This document shows positions 31,173 to 41,079 of a stretch of DNA of 51,974 nt, piece by piece (position 1 is the stretch's first letter; every line of letters starts with the position of its first letter). The notes beneath the pieces were generated by a model. It did no database searches, was not told the DNA's origin, and saw only the letters and a list, made by a program, of their open reading frames with translations. The stretch is from an uncultured Pelagibacteraceae bacterium (GTDB lineage: Bacteria; Pseudomonadota; Alphaproteobacteria; Pelagibacterales; Pelagibacteraceae): assembly GCA_902577525.1 (NCBI GenBank), contig CACGZG010000007.1, forward strand, positions 1 to 51,974, given 5' to 3'. Made by a program: the position numbers and the translations under genes.

Positions 31173-32893
31173 TGTTAACTCAAAAAGATCAAAGATTAAT
31201 AAGATCTAAATTAGATAATATTTACAAAATATTCTTATCTAAGAATGATATTGATTATTTTGAAAGTGAAATCATTCAAATTATCAAAAGATTTAATAAA
31301 AAAAATCCCAAAAAAAAAAAGACTATTTCTGAAAAAACCTCATTAATAATTTCTTATGGGGATAGTGTGTACTCAGATAAAAAAGGTTCTATCAAAGTTT
31401 TTCAGAAGTTTTTTCAAAAAAAATTAAATAAATATTTCGATACTATTCATTTTTTGCCTTTCTATCCATCAAGTAGTGATAGTGGATTTGCTGTAAAGGA
31501 TCATTACAAAGTAGAAAGTAAACTTGGTAGTTGGTCAGATATAAAAAACATTTCGAAATCAAATAATATTATGGCTGATATGGTAATCAATCACTCATCA
31601 GCAAGAGGTCTATGGTTTAAAAATTTTTTGAAGAAAAAAAAACCAGGAAAAAATTATTTTTTAACTGTAAATTCAAAATTTAATACTTCAAAAGTAGTTA
31701 GGCCAAGAGACCATAAATTACTAAAAAAAATAAAAATTTTTAATAAGTCTGATTATCTTTGGCGAACCTTCAGTCCTGATCAAGTAGATCTTAATTTTAA
31801 AAATCCCTCGGTATTACTTCGATTTATTAAAATAATGACTCATCTAATTAATAATGGTGTAACTATTTTTAGGTTAGATGCAATTGCATATCTTTGGAAA
31901 GAGAATGGATCGAAATGTATTAATTTAAAACAAACACATGAAATTATTAAACTTTTAAGAATTGTTACCAGTCATCTAAATATTCAAACTATTATCATTA
32001 CTGAAACAAACTTACCCGAAAAAGAAAATTTAAGTTATTTTGGTAAAAATGATGAAGCCAATTGGATCTACAATTTTTCTCTTCCACCTTTATTGATTCA
32101 TGGTTTTTTATTTGAAAATAGTTCATATCTTAATAAATGGAGCAAAAGTCTTCCAAATACAAAATACGGCAATAGCTATTTAAATTTTATAGCATCTCAT
32201 GATGGTATCGGTATGAGGCCTACAGAAGGAATTTTAAATAAAGAAATATTAAATAATTTTCTTAAAAGATTAAAAAAAAATGGATCAAAATTTTCTTATA
32301 GAAAAATCAGTAATAAAGGAAAAAAAGTCTATGAGGCCAATATAACAATTTTTGATGCATTAAAAAAGTCAGATTATGATCCAAAAGGAAAATATTTTTT
32401 AGAAAGATATGTATCTGCACATGCAGTTATGATCTCTTTTGAGGGCATTCCAGCAATATATTTTAATTCCTTATTTGGCACATCTAATGATGAAGCAAAA
32501 TTTATAATAACTGGCAATAATAGAGATGTGAATAGATATAAATGGAATTTTAAAAATATTTCAAAAAAACTGAATGATAAAAGATCTAAACAAAGTATTT
32601 TTTATCAATATATTTGTAATTTACTTAATATTAGGAGAGCACAAAAAGCTTTTCATCCTAATGCCTCAAGATTAAATATTAATCTTGGCTCTAATATATT
32701 TTGTTTCAAAAGAACAAGTATTGACAAAAAACAAACAATTCTTTGTATTACTAATTTAACTTCAAAAACTCAAACACTAAAACTAAAAAAAATGTACAAT
32801 AAATGGAAAAATTTAATTAAACCTTTAATTAAAAATGAAAAAAACTTGTTTATGTTGAAACCTTTTGAGACAATTTGGTTAAGTAACAAGTAG
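31172..32893 (+). CDS. GH13_18 glycoside phosphorylase, sucrose/glucosylglycerate phosphorylase type, 573 aa
   Basis: Family GH13 with the features of subfamily 18: SYGDSVYSDKKGSIKVF, LPFYPSSSDSGFAVKDH, MADMVINHSSARGLWF, the nucleophile region FRLDAIAYLW near residue 233, ITETNLPEKEN near 277 (acid/base Glu) and ASHDGIGMRPTEG near 343. Members use phosphate to split sucrose, glucosylglycerol or glucosylglycerate. The neighbouring gpgS and gpgP favour glucosylglycerate, giving glucose 1-phosphate and glycerate. That specificity is inference. Confidence 0.85.
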   Translation: MLTQKDQRLIRSKLDNIYKIFLSKNDIDYFESEIIQIIKRFNKKNPKKKKTISEKTSLIISYGDSVYSDKKGSIKVFQKFFQKKLNKYFDTIHFLPFYPSSSDSGFAVKDHYKVESKLGSWSDIKNISKSNNIMADMVINHSSARGLWFKNFLKKKKPGKNYFLTVNSKFNTSKVVRPRDHKLLKKIKIFNKSDYLWRTFSPDQVDLNFKNPSVLLRFIKIMTHLINNGVTIFRLDAIAYLWKENGSKCINLKQTHEIIKLLRIVTSHLNIQTIIITETNLPEKENLSYFGKNDEANWIYNFSLPPLLIHGFLFENSSYLNKWSKSLPNTKYGNSYLNFIASHDGIGMRPTEGILNKEILNNFLKRLKKNGSKFSYRKISNKGKKVYEANITIFDALKKSDYDPKGKYFLERYVSAHAVMISFEGIPAIYFNSLFGTSNDEAKFIITGNNRDVNRYKWNFKNISKKLNDKRSKQSIFYQYICNLLNIRRAQKAFHPNASRLNINLGSNIFCFKRTSIDKKQTILCITNLTSKTQTLKLKKMYNKWKNLIKPLIKNEKNLFMLKPFETIWLSNK

Positions 32894-32914
32894 AGATAAT
32901 CAATTCTTCAAGCC

Positions 32915-34924
32915 TTAATTGCTATTTTTAGCTAACTTAAAAGCATAAATTTTATCACCATATTCAGAAATCTCTGGATAGGTTTGTTTAAGAGTAGAGC
33001 TACCTGTTGCGACTACTATTACATATTGTTCATCTAAATGTTCAAATATTGTTGGAGGATTAGAACCTGAGTGAGACATTTTAAAACTCCAAAGTTCTTT
33101 ACCGTTTGAGGAGTCATATGCTGAGACTTTATTATCTAAAGCTCCTGTAGCAAATAACAAACCACCAGCTGTTCCTGTGACGCCTCCAAAGTTATAAGTA
33201 CCAGTCTTAGGAATTCCCTGTTTTGTAAGTTCCTCATATTCTCCAAATGGAACTTCCCAAATTTTTTTACCTGTATTTAGATCAATTGAGGAGAGTCTTC
33301 CCCAAGGGGGTTTCGATCCTGGATAACCTAAATGATCTTCTAAAAATTCTGTATTCAATGAATATGCGTAATAATCAAGTGTATCAATTTTTTCTAGCCA
33401 GATCATAAATGGGATATCATTGGAAGTTAAATACATTATAGAATTATTATTATCGATACTTGCTCCCATCCATTGAGCCCCACCTTTATAAATTATATTC
33501 TTTTGATTGATAGAATTTGGTACAAATACTCCATAACTAGCATCTTTGATTTTTTCTTTAACAGTATCATAACTTTTCTTTGACAAATCTGTTATATGAC
33601 TTTCGTCGAAAAATAAATTTGAAAACGGTTCAGGTAATGAAAAAATTTTTTGATAATATGAGGTTTTTTCACCAGGAACATTAGATAATGGTACTTTTAC
33701 ATTTGCATATTCAAAAATATTGTTTCCTGTTTTACGATCAAGAACAAGTGTATTTCCAAATTTAGTAGGTACTACAACTACATCAATTAATTTATCGTCC
33801 TTTTTAATTGAAGTTAATATTGGTGGAGAAGCAATGTCATAATTCCATATATCATGGCTTATCTCTTGAAATTCCCAAAGTAATTTTTCATTTTCAATAT
33901 CAAATGCTACTATAGAATTTGAATACTTATTACTTCCAGGTCTTGTTGTGCCCTCATAAAATCTTCCTGCATTTCCAGTAGACACATATAATATCTTTCT
34001 ATCTATATCAGCAGAAATACCTCCCCAAGGATTTCCACCTGAATAATCATATCGCTTACCACCATATCTGAAGAATTCATTGCTTTTTTCTTTTAAATAA
34101 AATCTCCATAATAATTTACCAGAATTTAAATCATAGGTTTCTATAGAAGGTTCGAAAGTTGCAATGATTATTTTTTCATCAACAATAACTGGAGTTATTT
34201 GACAATATTTCTTTAATTTAATTTTTCCATTCTTACCAAATTTTTCTATAGGTTTACCATTTTTGGCATCGAGAGCTATCAAATTTTCTTGATCACAAAA
34301 GTATACTTTGGGGTTCTTTTCTCCATGAATTAATAAACCTCTTCGTGCAGCTACACCATCAGTTTTAAATTCCCATTTTTTTTTTCCACTAATTGCATCT
34401 AAAGCTACTAAAGATTTATTTGTTGAAGATAGATAAATTGTGCCATTAAAAAAAATTGGATTTCCTGGAATAATTCCTTTTTTCTCAAAGGTGTGAACCC
34501 ATGCTAACTCTAATAAATCAATGTTATTTTTGTTAATGGTCGTTAAATTTGAAAATTTATTGGATAAATGATTCCCATGGCTTCTTTTCCAATCCTTATC
34601 ATTGTTAACACTTTTTCCATTAGCAATTGTTAAATTATCTAATTTTGGATTTACAATTATCCTATCTGGTAAACTGTTGTAATAATCTACATTTACCTCA
34701 TTAAATTCTCTTTGTTTTTTTTTACTAATCGAAAAATAAGAATATGCTAATAGATTATCAACTGTTCTAACAATTTTTTTAACTTGAGGATTTCTTACAT
34801 TGTTTACATCTAAAGTAATTGTATTTCTATTTAGATACGATGCATCAATAGATATTAGTTCATAAAATATAAATGATATCAATAAGATTAAAATATAGCA
34901 AAAATATTTAAATGATTTTTTCAT
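32915..34924 (-). CDS. PQQ-dependent quinoprotein dehydrogenase, membrane-anchored, 669 aa
   Basis: One N-terminal transmembrane segment (FCYILILLISFIFYELI), then a PQQ-type beta-propeller with blade phrases such as LVALDAISGKKKWEFKTDG, LIALDAKNGKPIEKFGK and LSSIDLNTGKKIWEVPFG, plus GTAGGLLFATGALDNKVSAY. It probably oxidises a sugar or alcohol in the periplasm and passes electrons to the respiratory chain. It resembles the glucose dehydrogenase branch. No pqq synthesis gene is present in the window. The ATG lies within 3 nt of the stop of the cyclotransferase gene. Confidence 0.85.
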   Translation of the reverse strand: MKKSFKYFCYILILLISFIFYELISIDASYLNRNTITLDVNNVRNPQVKKIVRTVDNLLAYSYFSISKKKQREFNEVNVDYYNSLPDRIIVNPKLDNLTIANGKSVNNDKDWKRSHGNHLSNKFSNLTTINKNNIDLLELAWVHTFEKKGIIPGNPIFFNGTIYLSSTNKSLVALDAISGKKKWEFKTDGVAARRGLLIHGEKNPKVYFCDQENLIALDAKNGKPIEKFGKNGKIKLKKYCQITPVIVDEKIIIATFEPSIETYDLNSGKLLWRFYLKEKSNEFFRYGGKRYDYSGGNPWGGISADIDRKILYVSTGNAGRFYEGTTRPGSNKYSNSIVAFDIENEKLLWEFQEISHDIWNYDIASPPILTSIKKDDKLIDVVVVPTKFGNTLVLDRKTGNNIFEYANVKVPLSNVPGEKTSYYQKIFSLPEPFSNLFFDESHITDLSKKSYDTVKEKIKDASYGVFVPNSINQKNIIYKGGAQWMGASIDNNNSIMYLTSNDIPFMIWLEKIDTLDYYAYSLNTEFLEDHLGYPGSKPPWGRLSSIDLNTGKKIWEVPFGEYEELTKQGIPKTGTYNFGGVTGTAGGLLFATGALDNKVSAYDSSNGKELWSFKMSHSGSNPPTIFEHLDEQYVIVVATGSSTLKQTYPEISEYGDKIYAFKLAKNSN

Positions 34925-35325
34925 TTTGGTAATAAGGCTTTTTTTAAAAACTTTAAATTAAGCTTACAATCTTTGTATCCTTGTTTTACAATATTTAAAT
35001 ATCTTTCAGTAGGATATCTAAATGGAGTTTTTTTATTCATTGTATAGGTCATAACTTTTTTTCCATAATAATAAAAATAATGTTTCTTATATAAAGTTGG
35101 ATAATCCTCATAAACATCGAGTTTTTTTTCATCGCTTTTAGAAATTTCAAATAATCCTCCCGGAACTAAAGAATTTTTATTTTTTTCAATATCTGCGGCT
35201 CTATATTTGCTTCTAAAAGTTAATTTAAAATCCTTAAGATTCATCTTTTTTAAAAAAAGACTATCTTTGCACCTTCTTTTCATCTGAAAATGATTTAGGT
35301 TACTGCCGTAAGCAAAATATAGCAT
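34921..35325 (-). CDS. Gamma-glutamylcyclotransferase-like (AIG2/GGCT) protein, 134 aa
   Basis: Opens MLYFAYGSNLNHFQMKRRC, the diagnostic YGSNL loop of the fold, with GGLFEISKSDEKKLDVYED supplying the conserved Glu-type region. Such enzymes release 5-oxoproline from gamma-glutamyl compounds. The stop overlaps the start of the following dehydrogenase gene by 4 nt (ATGA), so the two share a transcript, but no functional link is obvious. Confidence 0.8.
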   Translation of the reverse strand: MLYFAYGSNLNHFQMKRRCKDSLFLKKMNLKDFKLTFRSKYRAADIEKNKNSLVPGGLFEISKSDEKKLDVYEDYPTLYKKHYFYYYGKKVMTYTMNKKTPFRYPTERYLNIVKQGYKDCKLNLKFLKKALLPK

Positions 35326-35370
35326 TTTAATATCTTATTTGATTTATCTAAAACTTGATTCTGATTTATA

Positions 35371-36603
35371 TTACAAAAAATATAATTTTGAAACTTTTAT
35401 GAAATAAAAAGATATTAAATAAGTGTATAAGAAAATTATTTTTTTAAGATTAATTTGTCTCATGTAGGAATTAATCAGATTTGTATTAAATAAAAGAAAC
35501 AAACAAATTAGAAATAATGGATCATAAGTCTCCATATAGAAATAATTATCTAATTCAAAAAACAACAATGTAATAATTAAAATTAGATTATCAGTTTTTT
35601 TTATTTCTAAAAAATTATTCACATAAATGAAAGAAATAAAGAAAATTAAACCATAAAAATAATTTCCTGAAAAAAAGATTTTTTGAGCCATATAAAAAAT
35701 ACCTCCTCCAGAGGCGGTATTGTAATTAAACAAAAAAATTACTATTAAGGTAATTAAAATTGAAAATGATAAAGAAGTAATATTAAATTTTGTAAAAATA
35801 AGTTTTTTTTCTACAAAAATTAAAAAGGGTATCAAATAAAATAGTAAGACGGTGTAAGTAAGAGAAAAAGAATTTATAAAATTAAAGCTACCAACTGAAT
35901 TAAAAAAGAAAGTTACTTTCATATAAAAAACATAATAAAAAGCTGGAAATGATAAAATCAAATTCACAACTATATAGAATAATAAAAAATTTAAATTGAA
36001 ATTTTTTAAGATTAATTGATAAAAATAAAAAAAACTAAATAATGCATAAACAGGCCTAAAATACGCTGCTAAAGCTAAGAAAAAAACATTAAAAAAAATA
36101 GAGATTAACTTTCCACTATCATCCTTTTTTTTAAAGAATGAGTTATAAAAATAAATTGAACAAATAAAAAAAATAAGGGCTAAGTTTTCATCTCCTGGCC
36201 AAATCGCAGACGATCGAAAATATGGTGATAAAAGGAAAAAATTACTAACTAAAAATAAGAAGGTAGTATTAACATTATATATTTTTTTTAAACATATAAA
36301 AAAAAGAAATACAATTAGCACACAAAAATTTAAAAAAACCAATCTTCCCAAATCCTCACCCAAAAATAACAAGTATTTTAAAAAAATTATAAATATTGGT
36401 GAATGAACAGCTTTGGTTTCAAGATAATTTTTAAGACCATAGAGTGTGTCATTCAAAAAAAATTCTCTTACTCCTAAGTGAAAAGAATAATCTTGAATAG
36501 CACCACCCGCAGAGTCTTCATTAAGAATAAAACCGATTATAACAGATAAATACAGGACAATAAAAACAAACGTGTTTGTGATTGCAGTTTTTGTTATTTT
36601 CAT
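35371..36603 (-). CDS. Polytopic membrane protein, glycosyltransferase-like, 410 aa
   Basis: About ten to eleven hydrophobic helices, for example FVFIVLYLSVIIGFIL, FFICSIYFYNSFF and ISIFFNVFFLALAAYF, with a large extracytoplasmic loop after the first (AGGAIQDYSFHLGVREFF). The overall layout fits GT-C type glycosyltransferases (GT39/ArnT-like) that use lipid-linked sugars, but I see no decisive DD/DE motif. Divergent from the FkbM methyltransferase gene, with 23 nt between starts. Confidence 0.6.
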   Translation of the reverse strand: MKITKTAITNTFVFIVLYLSVIIGFILNEDSAGGAIQDYSFHLGVREFFLNDTLYGLKNYLETKAVHSPIFIIFLKYLLFLGEDLGRLVFLNFCVLIVFLFFICLKKIYNVNTTFLFLVSNFFLLSPYFRSSAIWPGDENLALIFFICSIYFYNSFFKKKDDSGKLISIFFNVFFLALAAYFRPVYALFSFFYFYQLILKNFNLNFLLFYIVVNLILSFPAFYYVFYMKVTFFFNSVGSFNFINSFSLTYTVLLFYLIPFLIFVEKKLIFTKFNITSLSFSILITLIVIFLFNYNTASGGGIFYMAQKIFFSGNYFYGLIFFISFIYVNNFLEIKKTDNLILIITLLFFELDNYFYMETYDPLFLICLFLLFNTNLINSYMRQINLKKIIFLYTYLISFYFIKVSKLYFL

Positions 36604-36626
36604 TAAAAAATATTCTATAATTAGAT

Positions 36627-37400
36627 ATGATTAAAATGCAACAAAGTAAAACTCAAAAAGGTTTATTAAGTATTTTAGAAAAGTTTATAAGAAAAAATGC
36701 AATACTTTATTACTTTGTTAGAAATATTGTCATCTACTTCAATATTTTTGAAGATGATTTCAAAATACTTAAAAAGTTCTATTATAGAAAACCAATAAAC
36801 ATAATTGATATTGGTGCAAGTGATGGCATAGCTACAAATTTTTTCTTAAAAAACTTAAATGTAAAAAAGATTTTTTGTTATGAACCACATAAAATATTTA
36901 TTGAAAAACTCAAGAAATACAAAAAAAATAATAAAAATATTATTATTAAAGAATTTGGTATTAGTCATAAAACAACTAAAGAAACAATATATTACCCAAT
37001 AATAAATTTTTTAGGTAAACAAATCCCCCTTTTAACGTACACATTCTACAATAAAAAAGAATTGATAGATCAAATGAGGTTAGATTTTACAAATCATAAA
37101 AATATTCAAATCAAGAAATCCTCTATTCATTTGAAAAAATATAAAACTTTGAAAAATAAAATTGATTTAATTAAAATCGATATCAACGGTTTAGAATTTA
37201 AAATAGTAAAAAGTTTAATTAGCCAAATAAAAAAAGATAAACCTATGTTAATAATTGAAAACAATACTTCGTTAAATGATATTTATAAGCTTCTTAAAAA
37301 ATATAAGTACTTCAAATATTGTAACATTAATTCTAAACTTATACCTCACTCAAATCAAAAGGTTTTAGATATATTTTTTATACCCTATAAGATGATATGA
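36627..37400 (+). CDS. FkbM-family methyltransferase, 257 aa
   Basis: SAM-binding motif I IIDIGASDGIATNFFL near residue 56, then IFCYEPHKIF (acidic residue for the ribose) and IDLIKIDINGLEFKIV, the FkbM signature. Probably O-methylates a sugar in a surface glycan. It overlaps the GT2 gene by 4 nt (ATGA), suggesting coordinated translation. Confidence 0.8.
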   Translation: MIKMQQSKTQKGLLSILEKFIRKNAILYYFVRNIVIYFNIFEDDFKILKKFYYRKPINIIDIGASDGIATNFFLKNLNVKKIFCYEPHKIFIEKLKKYKKNNKNIIIKEFGISHKTTKETIYYPIINFLGKQIPLLTYTFYNKKELIDQMRLDFTNHKNIQIKKSSIHLKKYKTLKNKIDLIKIDINGLEFKIVKSLISQIKKDKPMLIIENNTSLNDIYKLLKKYKYFKYCNINSKLIPHSNQKVLDIFFIPYKMI

Positions 37401-38107
37401 AAAAAATTGTTATTATCCCAACTTTAAATGAAAATAAAAATATTGATATTTTGATATCAAAAATATTAAGAATAGATCAAAGTTTAAACTTGCTCTTCAT
37501 AGATGATAATTCAACCGATGGAACAAAACAAAAGATTATTAAATTTAGTAAAAAAAATAAAAATATTGATTATGTTTTTAGAAAAAAGAAATTAGGTGTA
37601 GGATCTGCTCATAAAGTTGGTCTAAAGTTAGCTTATAAAAACAAATACAATATTGCTATTACAATGGATGCTGATGGAACACATAACCCAAAATATATTC
37701 CTAAATTACTTAGACATATCAAAAATAATCCAATAGTAATTACTAATAGATTTCTTTCTAAAAATTCAATTATTGATTGGCCTTTTTCAAGAAGGTTACT
37801 TACTAAAATTAGATATCACCTAATTAATTTTACATTAAATATTTGTTACGATACATCAGGTGCATTTCGATGCTACAATTTAAAAATTGTAAAAAAAAAA
37901 GATATATTAGCTGCAATTGATAATGGTTATTCTTTTTTTTGGGAAAGTACTTTTTTACTTCACAAAAAAAAATATAAAATCTATGAAATTCCTGTTGATC
38001 TACCTTTTAGAAAACTTGGTTCATCTAAAATGAAAATTTCAGATATCATTAATTCACTTGTATTTTTATGCTACTACTTTTTTAAAAGATTTTTTATAAG
38101 AAATTAA
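37397..38107 (+). CDS. Family 2 glycosyltransferase, dolichol-phosphate mannosyltransferase-like, 236 aa
   Basis: GT2 fold: IVIIPTLNENKNIDILI, LLFIDDNSTDGT (first Asp motif), and ITMDADGTHNPKYIPKLL (DxD). The C-terminal helix FLCYYFFKRFFI may attach it to the membrane. DPM1-like enzymes load a polyprenyl phosphate with a sugar, which would feed the neighbouring polytopic GT-C-like protein. Ends 4 nt into the convergent methyltransferase gene. Confidence 0.85.
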   Translation: MKKIVIIPTLNENKNIDILISKILRIDQSLNLLFIDDNSTDGTKQKIIKFSKKNKNIDYVFRKKKLGVGSAHKVGLKLAYKNKYNIAITMDADGTHNPKYIPKLLRHIKNNPIVITNRFLSKNSIIDWPFSRRLLTKIRYHLINFTLNICYDTSGAFRCYNLKIVKKKDILAAIDNGYSFFWESTFLLHKKKYKIYEIPVDLPFRKLGSSKMKISDIINSLVFLCYYFFKRFFIRN

Positions 38108-39315
38108 ATAATTTCAATATCAGGTAAAGGGAAAATTAATTTTCCTCCTTTTTTTAAAAATTTATCTTCCCGTTTTATTATATGGTCTTTAAAATGCCAA
38201 GGTAGTACCAAAAGATAATCTGGAACATTTTTCATAGCTTTTTTTTCAGAAACAATTTTTATATTTGTACCCGGAGTATATCTACCAAATTTATACTTAT
38301 TAACCTCAGCAATTTTATTTATTAATTTTTCATTAATTCCACAATATTGAAGTATCACATTTCCTTTAGTAGACGCTCCATACCCAACTATATTCTTTCC
38401 TTGCTTTTTAAGTGTGTAAAGAAGTTGTTTTAATAAAGTTTTATGATTTTCACACTCTCTGAAAAATCTTTTTTGACGGCTAATTTCATTATACTGACCC
38501 AGCTTTTCACTTTTTAAAACCCAATTAATTAAATTTTTGCACTCTTTAAATTTTGATTTTTTTTTTGCAATATCAAGTTCAATGCTTCCTCCATTGATTT
38601 GATTAAATGACAAATTAACTATCTTTAAATTGGCTTTATCAAGAAGAAATTTTAGTGACTTAAGAGAATAATATTCAAGATGTTCGTGGCAAATTGTATC
38701 GTATGAGGTATTTTTTATCATCATGGGCATATAGCTTAATTCAATATGCCAAATACCATTATTTTTTAATATACTAAAAATTTCTTTTGCAAACTCTAAA
38801 GGTTTGGGTAGATCATAAAACATTGAGATAGAAGTTATTAAAGAAAATTTAATATTTTTAAACAAATTTGCAGAAAAAAAATTTTCTATCTGATGAATAT
38901 CTTTTCTATAATATTTTTTAAATTTTTTAATAGTAGGATCACATCCAAATAAATTAAAATTTTTACTAAAAAATGATAAGAAAGTACCATCATTACTTCC
39001 TATATCTAAGATAGAATCTTTTGATTTAAATTTGTATTTTTTCATTAAATTTAAAGATTTTAGATTTAAATGTGAAACCATCGATTTATTTAATGATGAC
39101 ATGTAACCATAGTTATCTCCATACATTTCAAAAGGATTAAAATTATTTTCTAATTGAAGTAATTTGCAATTTTTACACATAACCATGCTTAAATCGCCCT
39201 TAGTAATTTTTGTTTTTTTACTTGGTGGAAATATGCCAGTTAAAGATTGTCTTCCTAATGAATATAATTTTATTAAGCTTTTACTACTACAGGATCTGCA
39301 AGATTTTATTTTCAA
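38104..39315 (-). CDS. Class I SAM C-methyltransferase, sugar type, 403 aa
   Basis: N-terminal zinc-binding part (CRSCSS near residue 5 and MCKNCKLLQ near 47), SAM domain with ILDIGSNDGTFLSFF near residue 98, then the C-terminal domain with NIVGYGASTKGNVILQY. This three-part order is that of NDP-hexose C-methyltransferases (Methyltransf_13/11/14). It modifies a deoxysugar nucleotide for surface polysaccharide. Stands convergent to the GT2 gene and divergent from the epimerase gene. Confidence 0.85.
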   Translation of the reverse strand: MKIKSCRSCSSKSLIKLYSLGRQSLTGIFPPSKKTKITKGDLSMVMCKNCKLLQLENNFNPFEMYGDNYGYMSSLNKSMVSHLNLKSLNLMKKYKFKSKDSILDIGSNDGTFLSFFSKNFNLFGCDPTIKKFKKYYRKDIHQIENFFSANLFKNIKFSLITSISMFYDLPKPLEFAKEIFSILKNNGIWHIELSYMPMMIKNTSYDTICHEHLEYYSLKSLKFLLDKANLKIVNLSFNQINGGSIELDIAKKKSKFKECKNLINWVLKSEKLGQYNEISRQKRFFRECENHKTLLKQLLYTLKKQGKNIVGYGASTKGNVILQYCGINEKLINKIAEVNKYKFGRYTPGTNIKIVSEKKAMKNVPDYLLVLPWHFKDHIIKREDKFLKKGGKLIFPLPDIEII

Positions 39316-39390
39316 CTTTTAATTAATTCTATTATTATTATTTATAATCTTAAATTATATAAAAAGAAAACAAATTTAAATACATTAATA

Positions 39391-40302
39391 GTGAAAAAAA
39401 TAAAAAAAAATATTTTTATAACAGGGGGATTGGGCCAGGATGGAAAAATCTTAATAAGACTATTGAATCCAAAAAAATATAATATTTACATATTTTCAAA
39501 AAAAAAGGTTAGAAATACCATTAAAAGATGTAAAATATTTAATGAAAACCTGAAATATAAAAAAAATATAAGATCTCATTTTCAAAAGATAAAACCAGAT
39601 ATAGTTTTACACATCGCTTCTAATAATCCATCCTTTAATGAGAAAAATCATAATTTATTTTATAAAGAAAATTTATTAACTACTAAAAATATATTTGACG
39701 AAACTTTTAAAGCAAATACAGATTCAAGATTCTTTTTTTTTAATTCATCTCAAATTTTTAAAAAAAAAAGTGGAAGCGTTAATGAAAAATCAATATTTTT
39801 TAGAAGATCAGATTACACTAAATTTAGAATTAATAGTCATAAATATATGATTAAAAAAAAAAGAGCTAAGAAATTATTTTATACAAATCTAATATTATTT
39901 AATCATGATTCTGTTTTTAGAAATAATAAATTTCTAATACCCAGGGTAATTAGTGCAATTAAAAGAAAAAAAATAATATTTCTAAAAGACATTATGAAAG
40001 AGAATATTCACGCAGACTTTTCACATGCTGAAGATATTTGCAAAGCAATAATTAAATTAATTTCATCCAATAAAAACTTGGATAATCTTATTTTAAGTTC
40101 TAATAAAGCTACTTCACTAAATAAGATTATTTATTTCATAATTAATAAAAATAAACTTAAGATTGATCTAAAAGCTAAAAGATTAAGAAAAAAAAAAGTT
40201 CTTATTGGTAATAACTCAAAGGCAAAAAATCTACTAAAATGGAGACCAAAAAAAGATATTTTTATTGCAGCAAATGAAATTTATAATAAAAATTTTATTT
40301 AA
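39391..40302 (+). CDS. NAD-dependent epimerase/dehydratase (SDR family), 303 aa
   Basis: Begins with GTG; the NAD-binding motif GGLGQDGKIL follows at residue 12, as in extended SDRs. The region SRFFFFNSSQIF and the YTKFRINSHKYM segment (YxxxK with spacing) supply the catalytic Tyr and Lys. NDP-sugar epimerase or 4,6-dehydratase activity is likely. It is short of the C-terminal part seen in full GDP-mannose dehydratases (about 350 aa), so the substrate is uncertain. Confidence 0.75.
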   Translation: MKKIKKNIFITGGLGQDGKILIRLLNPKKYNIYIFSKKKVRNTIKRCKIFNENLKYKKNIRSHFQKIKPDIVLHIASNNPSFNEKNHNLFYKENLLTTKNIFDETFKANTDSRFFFFNSSQIFKKKSGSVNEKSIFFRRSDYTKFRINSHKYMIKKKRAKKLFYTNLILFNHDSVFRNNKFLIPRVISAIKRKKIIFLKDIMKENIHADFSHAEDICKAIIKLISSNKNLDNLILSSNKATSLNKIIYFIINKNKLKIDLKAKRLRKKKVLIGNNSKAKNLLKWRPKKDIFIAANEIYNKNFI

Positions 40303-40307
40303 TCTTT

Positions 40308-41057
40308 TTATCTATCAACTATTTCAATATTTTTTTCTTTTACAAATTCAAGGATTTTAATATTACAATTTTCAATTTTTTTTTCATCTTCAGATCTTAA
40401 AACTATTGATACACCTAATTTACCAGCTTGAAAAAAAGGATAACTTCCTATTTCCACATCTTTATTTTCATTTTGAACTTTAGACAATGATGAAGCAATT
40501 TCACTTTCAACTGTTCGTAAATTTATAGTTTTACTTATAATTAGTTCTCCACCAACAATGTCATTTTTTAAACCACCAAGCATTGATTTTAAAATCGATG
40601 GAACTCCTGGAAGACAATAAACATTCTCTACACTAAAGCCAGGGGCACCACTTGTTGGATTTAAAATTAATTTTGCATTTGATGGCATTTTTACCATTTT
40701 TTGTCTTCCTTCATTAAATTCACCAGGTTTGTAATATGCTTCTAAAATTTTAAAAGCTTCTTTGTGGGTTTCATAATTTAGTTTAAAAGCTTTTGAAACA
40801 GATTCAGCTGTAATATCATCATGAGTAGGCCCTATTCCACCGGTTGTAAAAACATAATTATATGATTTTCTTAATAGGTTAAGAGTTAAAATTATTTTTT
40901 CCTCTATGTCAGGAACAATTCTTATTTCCTCCACTTTGACTCCAAGCGAATTAAGCCATGTTGCAAGTGTATTACTATTTGTATCTTGAGTTCGCCCGGA
41001 AAGAATTTCATTACCAATAATTAAAATAGCGGCATTAACTTTAGTTTCTTTGATCAT
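40308..41057 (-). CDS. CinA/MoaB-like molybdopterin-binding-fold protein, 249 aa
   Basis: Residues from about 8 on match the CinA N-terminal (MoCF) domain: AAILIIGNEILSGRTQDTN, VFTTGGIGPTHDDITAESVSKAF and KLILNPTSGAPGF. The C-terminal CinA deamidase is absent, as in many SAR11 relatives. These proteins act as NMN/ADP-ribose pyrophosphatases in some bacteria. I chose ATG 41057 (MIKETKVNAAIL); the longer frame runs into sfsA. Divergent from sfsA, with only 22 nt between starts. Confidence 0.85.
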   Translation of the reverse strand: MIKETKVNAAILIIGNEILSGRTQDTNSNTLATWLNSLGVKVEEIRIVPDIEEKIILTLNLLRKSYNYVFTTGGIGPTHDDITAESVSKAFKLNYETHKEAFKILEAYYKPGEFNEGRQKMVKMPSNAKLILNPTSGAPGFSVENVYCLPGVPSILKSMLGGLKNDIVGGELIISKTINLRTVESEIASSLSKVQNENKDVEIGSYPFFQAGKLGVSIVLRSEDEKKIENCNIKILEFVKEKNIEIVDR

Positions 41058-41079
41058 TTTAAGAATGTATAGTCTAAAT

